Shown here one piece after another: positions 7,153 to 12,243 of a stretch of DNA of 12,243 bases. The translations under genes and the position numbers were made by a program. This stretch comes from JAFDVL01 sp043719385 (GTDB lineage: Bacteria; Acidobacteriota; Blastocatellia; RBC074): contig JAYSTY010000494.1 in NCBI GenBank assembly GCA_043719385.1, forward strand, positions 1 through 12,243. Reading direction: 5' to 3'. Each line of letters opens with the position of its first letter. Positions within the stretch are counted from its first letter, which is position 1. Under the pieces are notes generated by a model. It was not told where the DNA came from, did not search any database, and was given only the letters and a program-made list of their open reading frames with translations.

Positions 7153-9195
7153 TTATTTACTGCTTTCAACGGTTGCAGTCATCGTTTTCTTGTCTTCTGC
7201 CGCTTCAACTCCCAGCACAAATTTTGCAAAGTGTGCGTACTCGCGTTTCATTTTATCAAGCTGATGACGCGGCTCCATCAGGCTGTGTCCTTCACGCGGA
7301 AAGAAGACTAATTGTACGGGAACATTATTTTTCTTTAGTCCCATGTACAGTTCCTGTGCTTGCCCGGTTGGTACGCGAGTATCATTGCCGCCGTGCAAAA
7401 TCAGGGTTGGGGTTTTCGCTTTTTTGATGTGTGCCATCGCTGATCTGCCCCAATATAAATCTGTCATGTCCCACGGCTCACCGCCGAAATATCCATCCAG
7501 GACGCTTTGCAAATCGTTCGTCGAATACATCGAATACATATTCGTCAAACCCGCGCCAACCATCACTGCTTTGAAGCGATTTGTTTGCGTTAATGTCCAC
7601 GCGGTCATATATCCACCGTAACTCCATCCGGCCTGCCCTAATTTGTCAGGATCAGCGATGCCGCGTTTGATGAGTTCGTCCAGTCCCGTTTGTATATCCT
7701 GATAATCGCCGCCGCCCCAATCCTTCACGTTCGATAACAAAAACTTTTCGCCGTAACCAGAACTGCCGCGCACATTTGGCAAAAATGTTGCCCAGCCTTT
7801 GCCTGCCCAGACGTGTGCGAAATTTCCCCACGAGCCAGGAAAGCTTTGCATCCACGCACCCGACGGGCCGCCGTGAATATTGGCAATCAGCGGATAGCGT
7901 TTACCTGCTTCGTAACCAACGGGATAAATCAGCACACCTTCGATTTCCATGCCGTCTTTGCTTTTCCATTTGATGACTTCACTGCGACCGAGTGCGATGT
8001 CTTTTAATTGCGGATTGTGATCGGTGAGCTTCGTTGGATTGAAGCTGGCAGCCGATGAAATATATAGGTCGGCGGGATGCTGAACATCGCCACGCGTAAA
8101 GGCGATTTTGTCGCCGTTGCTGGTGAATGAAGCTCCGCCGATAACTGCGTCGCCGGACGAAATCATTTTCGCTTCGCCGCCAGATGCCGGGACGCTGAAG
8201 ATTTGCGAAGTCGTGCGTTGGGGTGAACTGAAATACAAAGTCGCGCCATCACGCGCCCAAACGACCGATGAAAATGTTCTGTCGAAATTTGGGATGACCT
8301 GACGCGGAGCACCGCCTTCTGCGGCAATAATGTGTAAGCCTGGAAAGCCTAAATTTCCATTTTTGGTATCGCGGCTACTGAACGAAATCCATTTTCCATC
8401 CGGCGACCAGCGTGCGCTAAAATCAGGGCCAGGATTTTCATAGAGCTTGCGCGGTACGCCGCTGCCATCAGAATTAGCAACGTAAATATCGCTCAAGTTA
8501 CCGTCATCAGCTTTGGTGGTTGGGTTTGCCGTGTAAGAAATTCGCTTGCCGTCAGGCGAAAATTGCGGATCGCTGAGGACAAGATCAGCTTTAATAATTT
8601 CTTTTGCTGTCACCCGCTCACTACTGCTCGCGGTATTGTTCACCTCAATCGTCCATAGATGTGAATAACGAAAATTTGTATCTACAACCTGGGCATCGTC
8701 TTTGTCTTTTTGCTTTTTCTCTTCCGTGTCAGTGAGCGGAACCTGTGCAATATACGCGATACGTTTGCTGTCAGGCGACCACGTAAAAGAGTTGACGCCA
8801 GTTTTGGAATCCGTCAGTTTTTCAGCCTCACCACCAAACGGCGAGAGCAAATAAATTTGTGGCTTGGCGGCTTCGCCTGTGCCGCGTGTCGAAATAAACG
8901 CCAGCGTTTGCCCATCGGGTGACCACGCAGGCGCAGCATCATTTTTGCCGGTAGTGAAACGACGCGATTTGCCGCCTTCGGCTGCGACCATCCAAATTTC
9001 GGTGTGCCGTTCGTTCTCTTTCATATCAGCGTAAGAAAGGGTATAGGCAATCATTTTACCGTCAGGTGAAATTGCTGTAGCGCCGACAGTTTTCAGTGCC
9101 ATCACGTCGTCGTAGTTCATCGGGCGCGGCATTTGCGCACTGCCCGATAACGAAAAAAACAAAGCGAGTACACAGGTCAAAATCAAAGTTTTCAT
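7153..9195 (-). CDS. Secreted S9 family peptidase (prolyl oligopeptidase type)
   Basis: This 680-residue serine peptidase has a signal peptide (MKTLILTCVLALFFSLSGSA, cleaved before Gln21). An N-terminal seven-bladed propeller follows: seven WSPDGK-like repeats begin near residues 42, 91, 139, 212, 263, 313 and 357. A charged insert (EEKKQKDKDD, 158-167) sits after blade three. The alpha/beta-hydrolase domain (about 405-660) has the oxyanion motif HGGP (441-444) and the triad Ser525 (GWSYGG), Asp605 (HGGNDTRVP) and His637 (REGHS). It resembles acylaminoacyl and dipeptidyl peptidases that cleave short peptides in the periplasm or outside the cell. AAAGGAA precedes the ATG by seven bases. It is the last gene of the four-gene minus-strand run, 27 bases after the YbjQ-like gene. 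Confidence 0.95.
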   Translation of the reverse strand: MKTLILTCVLALFFSLSGSAQMPRPMNYDDVMALKTVGATAISPDGKMIAYTLSYADMKENERHTEIWMVAAEGGKSRRFTTGKNDAAPAWSPDGQTLAFISTRGTGEAAKPQIYLLSPFGGEAEKLTDSKTGVNSFTWSPDSKRIAYIAQVPLTDTEEKKQKDKDDAQVVDTNFRYSHLWTIEVNNTASSSERVTAKEIIKADLVLSDPQFSPDGKRISYTANPTTKADDGNLSDIYVANSDGSGVPRKLYENPGPDFSARWSPDGKWISFSSRDTKNGNLGFPGLHIIAAEGGAPRQVIPNFDRTFSSVVWARDGATLYFSSPQRTTSQIFSVPASGGEAKMISSGDAVIGGASFTSNGDKIAFTRGDVQHPADLYISSAASFNPTKLTDHNPQLKDIALGRSEVIKWKSKDGMEIEGVLIYPVGYEAGKRYPLIANIHGGPSGAWMQSFPGSWGNFAHVWAGKGWATFLPNVRGSSGYGEKFLLSNVKDWGGGDYQDIQTGLDELIKRGIADPDKLGQAGWSYGGYMTAWTLTQTNRFKAVMVGAGLTNMYSMYSTNDLQSVLDGYFGGEPWDMTDLYWGRSAMAHIKKAKTPTLILHGGNDTRVPTGQAQELYMGLKKNNVPVQLVFFPREGHSLMEPRHQLDKMKREYAHFAKFVLGVEAAEDKKTMTATVESSK

Positions 9196-9222
9196 GGTGA
9201 GTTTCCTTTTGCAGAACTGTCT

Positions 9223-9630
9223 TTACTGCTGATAATTTGCCGGTTCGGTGGGGTGCGCGATGACCGCAGTGCCATACGCCAAAACTTCGGTTACGCCCGG
9301 GCCGATTTCGTTGGCGTCGTAACGAGCGCCGATGATTGCGTTCGCGCCAATTTCCGAAGCATGCTGAATCAGAATTTCAAATGCTTCCTCACGCGTTTGT
9401 TCGCACAACTTCGTATAAATCGAAATGTTGCCACCGACCATACTTTGCAAGCCTGCGCCAATAGTACCGAAAATTGAACGCGAGCGCACTGTGATCCCAC
9501 GCACTACGCCAAGATTTTGGACGATGCGAAAGCCGGGTAATTCAAACGCCGTCGTCACCATGTGATGAGCGACAGAATAAACTGGTTTAGCAACTTGATA
9601 AGGAGCTTGTCGGACTGGGTTGTTATCCAT
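9223..9630 (-). CDS. YbjQ/UPF0145 family protein (putative heavy-metal-binding domain)
   Basis: This is a 135-residue product from the ATG at 9628-9630. An in-frame ATG at 9669 would overlap the preceding gene by 22 bases and add an odd MVCHRTVNLPVKI lead, so the shorter form is preferred. Residues 31-125 match the YbjQ pattern: LPGFRIVQNLGVVRGITVRS, GAGLQSMVGG, IYTKLCEQTREEAFEILI, ASEIGANAIIGARYD and EVLAYGTAVI. The family forms small, symmetrical beta-rich oligomers. The heavy-metal label is historical and poorly supported. There is no signal peptide, so it is probably cytosolic, unlike both neighbours. It lies 17 bases after one gene and 27 before the next, so co-transcription is likely. 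Confidence 0.88.
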   Translation of the reverse strand: MDNNPVRQAPYQVAKPVYSVAHHMVTTAFELPGFRIVQNLGVVRGITVRSRSIFGTIGAGLQSMVGGNISIYTKLCEQTREEAFEILIQHASEIGANAIIGARYDANEIGPGVTEVLAYGTAVIAHPTEPANYQQ

Positions 9631-9647
9631 AATTTTTACCGGTAAAT

Positions 9648-10577
9648 TTACTGTTCTGTGACAAACCATCGTTTGCCGTTGATGAAAGTTTGCTCGCCAT
9701 TGGCTTGCAGTGCATTGGTTTCGATCTGCCCATTCTCATATTTCATTTCGAGCAAAGCTTGTGAACCGTTGACATAAATCCGCCATGTTCCGGCGGCTTT
9801 TTTAGTTCCACCGGAACCGCCATTTGCACCCGGCACATAGACCGAAACTGAGCTTTCCGAACGCGCCTGAAACGTATTGTTCGCGTTGATATAAATTTCA
9901 GTTTTACTGCTGTAGCCGCCGCCACCGCCGCCACTGTTATAGCTGCTCATTTGCACTAATTTTTTACCACGCAATTTTTGCATCCATTGTTGCGCGAGCG
10001 GTGAACGGTCGTTATTGGCTGAAGGCGTAGCTGGGCTTGCTCGATTGACGGCTGTAGTGGCAGGTGCAACACTCGCGGCAATTTCGCGCAGGGTTGCCTC
10101 ACGCGCATCAAGTTTAGTCAGAGTTCCGGCAGCGAACAAAACTACGGCCTTGCCACTTAGAGTAGTGGCATACATACGCATTTGCACAGGCTGATTCGTC
10201 GTCAGATTTTTTCCGGCCCAGACGCCGCGCAAGCCATTTCCGTTTTTTGTTTTGTAGCTTTGTGTTGTACCAATTTTCGTGAAGCCGGGAATTTGCGCGG
10301 CAAGCTGATCCATCTCGGCAGCAAAGCGCGGGTCTGTGACTTCAATGGGAGCCGCGATTGTCAGAAGGCGAAAATTTTCGGTTTGATCGTCGGCGGTCAA
10401 ACCAGGCGGCAGGATTTGTGCGGCTTCATCGTTGCTTTCAATCTTCCAGTCCGCCGGATGCTCAAAGCTGAAACCTTGTGGATGACTAAATGTTTTTCGC
10501 GTCGTAGCGGTACGCGGTTGCGCAAAGGTCGTAGCAGTTAGAATCAAAAGGCAAACAATAATTTTTAGCAGGGGCAT
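9648..10577 (-). CDS. Secreted two-domain protein, PsbP/DcrB-like N-terminus, unknown function
   Basis: This 309-residue product has a signal peptide (MPLLKIIVCLLILTATTFAQ). Residues 30-172 begin with FSHPQGFSFEHPADWKIE and follow the layout of the PsbP/DcrB-like fold found in many bacterial secreted proteins. A Pro/Ala/Thr/Asn linker (about 172-192) leads to a second domain (195-309): LRGKKLVQMSSYNS, six Gly in a row (216-221), KTEIYINANNTFQARSESS, then GTWRIYVNG. That looks like a small beta-barrel lipocalin-like module that reports on a string of strands ending in WFVTE. No catalytic motif is seen. GAGG lies seven bases before the ATG and overlaps the end of the microprotein upstream, which suggests coupled translation. 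The YbjQ-like gene follows 17 bases later. Confidence 0.8.
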   Translation of the reverse strand: MPLLKIIVCLLILTATTFAQPRTATTRKTFSHPQGFSFEHPADWKIESNDEAAQILPPGLTADDQTENFRLLTIAAPIEVTDPRFAAEMDQLAAQIPGFTKIGTTQSYKTKNGNGLRGVWAGKNLTTNQPVQMRMYATTLSGKAVVLFAAGTLTKLDAREATLREIAASVAPATTAVNRASPATPSANNDRSPLAQQWMQKLRGKKLVQMSSYNSGGGGGGYSSKTEIYINANNTFQARSESSVSVYVPGANGGSGGTKKAAGTWRIYVNGSQALLEMKYENGQIETNALQANGEQTFINGKRWFVTEQ

Positions 10578-10586
10578 CGGGGTTCC

Positions 10587-10679
10587 TCAACTATCTTGTC
10601 TTAGATAAAAAAGGATAACAGCTAACAAAATCAATATTGCCAATATGGCGATATTGAAAACCTCATCCTCTAAATCCAT
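10587..10679 (-). CDS. Putative 30-residue single-pass membrane microprotein
   Basis: Read on the minus strand from ATG 10677-10679 to TGA 10587-10589, this short frame encodes an acidic head (MDLEDEVFN), about 18 uninterrupted hydrophobic residues (IAILAILILLAVILF) and a short polar tail (YLRQDS). That is exactly the layout of a single transmembrane microprotein. It stops nine bases before the next start, and the Shine-Dalgarno of that gene overlaps its stop. No strong ribosome binding site precedes it, the main doubt. It opens the four-gene run that ends with the S9 peptidase. A run of A/T-rich Ile and Leu codons could arise by chance, so its reality is moderate, not certain. Confidence 0.5.
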   Translation of the reverse strand: MDLEDEVFNIAILAILILLAVILFYLRQDS

Positions 10680-10683
10680 CACT

Positions 10684-10709
10684 ACCGTTCTTTATCTTGA
10701 TCTAACGGT
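10684..10709. other. Small hairpin in the gap before the microprotein gene
   Basis: ACCGTT (10684-10689) pairs with AACGGT (10704-10709) across 14 bases. It lies in the 72-base gap between the DUF3037 stop and the microprotein start. It lacks a T tract on either side, so it is not a good terminator and may be an operator-like dyad or chance. Confidence 0.25.
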
Positions 10710-10751
10710 TTATTAAGTTAATCTGGGGTGAACATGACCGATAGTCTATTC

Positions 10752-11618
10752 TTACTTTTCTTCTGCGCTTTCCACTCCATGCCTTTTCATATAATCAGCA
10801 ATATCACGGGCAAAATCTTTTGCTTCATCTTCGTCATAGATTTCATGCTTAACAGGCATTTTGTGGAGCAGGTTTTTAGCTCTAATGTACGCTTTATAGT
10901 GGTCTTCGTGTTTTGGCTTTCCAAGTAAAATATAGAGAGTACCCAACTCTGGATGTCCTTGCATTGCCGTAGCATTACCTAGCCAGGTAGTCGCTCGTTT
11001 CTGAATACTTTCTGGTTTCACGTAGTCAAGTGAAACAGGCTCTAACATATGCCACTTCTCATTTTTAAAAGCATGGTCGAACTTAATTGAGAACTCTTCT
11101 GTAACAATTTGCTTTGGTTGAAGGCTTCTATTCGCTTTAACACTTACCAGCTCTCGATGGTATGTTGACCAAACTTCTTCTTCGGTTCGCCTTTTGTCTT
11201 TTTGACGCGGATACTGCGACTCAACCATACGGTAAAAAATCTCGTTTAGTGAGTACTCTAAATTATCGGTAATCCCTGCAAGTGTAGCTCCCAGGCGAAA
11301 ACTTAAATCCTCATCTGACCAAACTAACTGAAGGACGCCTTTGACATCGCTGGAAGTTACTGGGCGAAGTATTAAAGAGTCCCTATACTCCACATTTAAT
11401 ATTTCTACCGCACTTTCAAATTGGCGAAGCGAGCGCTTAAAATTTTCGCCGTCAAAATCTGCGAAAGTTTGTGATAAGCGTTCAAAGCGATACTCTAATT
11501 TTACGCCTAAATAAGAACAAGAAGGAGCCCACATCACAACCCCGATATTCAATGTTTCAGCGGCTGCCGGATCATGAACATACTTCACGATACTATAGGT
11601 GTAAGGAACATTACTCAT
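10752..11618 (-). CDS. DUF3037 domain protein, partner of a HipA-like kinase
   Basis: This 288-residue cytosolic protein is of unknown activity. The N-terminus YSIVKYVHDPAAAETLNIGV (8-27) is the DUF3037 signature as I recall it. A helical middle and a charged C-terminal region (about 130-288, ending in YMKRHGVESAEEK) follow. No catalytic motif, signal peptide or membrane segment is seen. Its ATG overlaps the stop of the upstream HipA-like kinase remnant by four bases (ATGA), so the two were translationally coupled. In many bacteria DUF3037 and HipA-like kinase genes occur together, which suggests the kinase acts on, or is restrained by, this protein; that functional link is inference. The region is visibly AT-richer than its neighbours to the left, a possible sign of transfer. 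The frame itself is intact although its partner is damaged. Confidence 0.82.
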   Translation of the reverse strand: MSNVPYTYSIVKYVHDPAAAETLNIGVVMWAPSCSYLGVKLEYRFERLSQTFADFDGENFKRSLRQFESAVEILNVEYRDSLILRPVTSSDVKGVLQLVWSDEDLSFRLGATLAGITDNLEYSLNEIFYRMVESQYPRQKDKRRTEEEVWSTYHRELVSVKANRSLQPKQIVTEEFSIKFDHAFKNEKWHMLEPVSLDYVKPESIQKRATTWLGNATAMQGHPELGTLYILLGKPKHEDHYKAYIRAKNLLHKMPVKHEIYDEDEAKDFARDIADYMKRHGVESAEEK

Positions 11619-12190
11619 AGCAAACTCCTTTGCAATTCGATTTCAAATTGATCAATATTCATTATAACGTGCTTAATGTGTTCTTGCACTTGCTGTCCCC
11701 AAAGCTGCCAGCTTTCTGGCATCATTCCCTGAATTACATCCAGGCGATTCTGAGCTAAATTCCTTACTGCCTCAATAAATGGACTCCAGTCAGGTGTAGT
11801 TCTCTTTAGCATGGAGCGAAAAATATGCCGAGAATTTATGCCGTGTTGAGACACCATCCAGGGTGATTTTTGACCAATGATCGGCAAAAGAAAACTAAAA
11901 CAAAGTTCAAAGTCAAACGCTACAATTTGGTCATTATGAAGTGCAGAATTTGGTTTCCCGATGCGGCGATCAGAGTTTTGGGTAAGTAAATCAAACCCAT
12001 AAATTAATGCTGCCTGCTCAAGCTCTTCCAAGCTAAAGTGAGATGTCGGGATTATTTGTCGCAACGGACGCAAATATTCACATCCAACACCTACCCCTGT
12101 TTGCAACTGAATATTATGTTCTCGAACAATTGGATTGATAAGTACCCGTGCAAAATTATTCTGGTATATTGAATCTATAGCAACTTTATT
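11615..12190 (-). pseudogene. HipA-like kinase, C-terminal half only (5' end missing)
   Basis: The open frame runs from just after a TAA (12191-12193) to the stop at 11615-11617. It contains no ATG or GTG start near its front; the first possible start is a TTG at 12104-12106, without a Shine-Dalgarno. From that codon 163 residues follow. They hold the HipA-like catalytic loop FDLLTQNSDRR (38-48; Asp46), Asn53 and the metal-binding FDFE (64-67; Asp65), then a helical C-terminal lobe. The codons upstream of the TTG (FARVLINPIVREHNIQLQTG) still look coding. Family members are, from memory, about 250-290 residues, with an N-terminal lobe that carries the nucleotide-binding lysine. That lobe is absent here. 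The gene is therefore probably a decayed kinase and unlikely to phosphorylate, unless an unseen upstream frame supplies the rest. It overlaps the DUF3037 gene by four bases. Confidence 0.65.
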
Positions 12191-12243
12191 TTACAGGGGC
12201 TGCCGTAATTTTTCATCCTATAACGATTTTGCGCAGGTACTTA

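Noticed and set aside
10182..10541. 119-codon plus-strand open frame antisense to the two-domain secreted protein
   Set aside because: It is the shadow of a well-supported gene, with no ribosome binding site and Cys/Arg-rich low-quality translation.
10632..10656. CAATATTGCC/GGCGATATTG inverted repeat (9 of 10 matches)
   Set aside because: It falls inside the microprotein and is explained by alternating Ile and Ala/Leu codons; no T tract follows.
1..12243. CRISPR array, tRNA, rRNA, insertion sequence or integrase
   Set aside because: No regularly spaced direct repeats, cloverleaf-like segments, rRNA signatures or transposase-like proteins were seen on either strand.

Overview
The window looks like chromosomal DNA of a free-living, Gram-negative-type heterotroph, most likely an Acidobacteriota member near Blastocatellia. 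This is an inference from the gene families (DUF4380, a large secreted S9 peptidase, a two-part secreted beta-rich protein, a HipA-like kinase/DUF3037 pair), the several Sec-type leaders and the intermediate base composition. No rRNA, tRNA, CRISPR array, integrase or transposase is visible.

Left edge (1-767): a broken DUF4380 gene. Its N-terminal two thirds lie on the minus strand. A stretch that looks like the immediately following part of the same family lies on the plus strand and runs off the left edge, as if a piece of the gene had been flipped. Next come a plus-strand short-chain dehydrogenase (917-1738) and a convergent minus-strand secreted protein (1802-2638), separated by a 13-bp perfect hairpin.

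Middle (2848-7023): a minus-strand run of YceI-like exported protein, NAD-type aldehyde dehydrogenase and a radical SAM enzyme with a B12-binding-like N-terminal domain. Gaps are 29 and 49 bases, and a hairpin with a T tract ends the run at 2848-2901. This looks like one operon for oxidative or radical chemistry on a small, perhaps lipid-like, molecule; the substrate is unknown.

Right-middle (7153-10679): a second tight minus-strand run of a 30-residue single-pass membrane microprotein, a secreted two-domain protein, a YbjQ/UPF0145 protein and a 680-residue secreted S9 peptidase, with gaps of 9, 17 and 27 bases. A 60-base imperfect hairpin separates it from the YceI operon.

Right edge (10752-12243): a visibly AT-richer minus-strand pair, a HipA-like kinase C-terminal half overlapping a DUF3037 gene by four bases. 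The kinase has lost its N-terminal half: its frame is closed by a stop at 12191-12193 and has no ATG or GTG start. Both window edges therefore carry damaged genes. The main leads are the apparent intragenic inversion, the unlisted microprotein and the damaged kinase/DUF3037 module.
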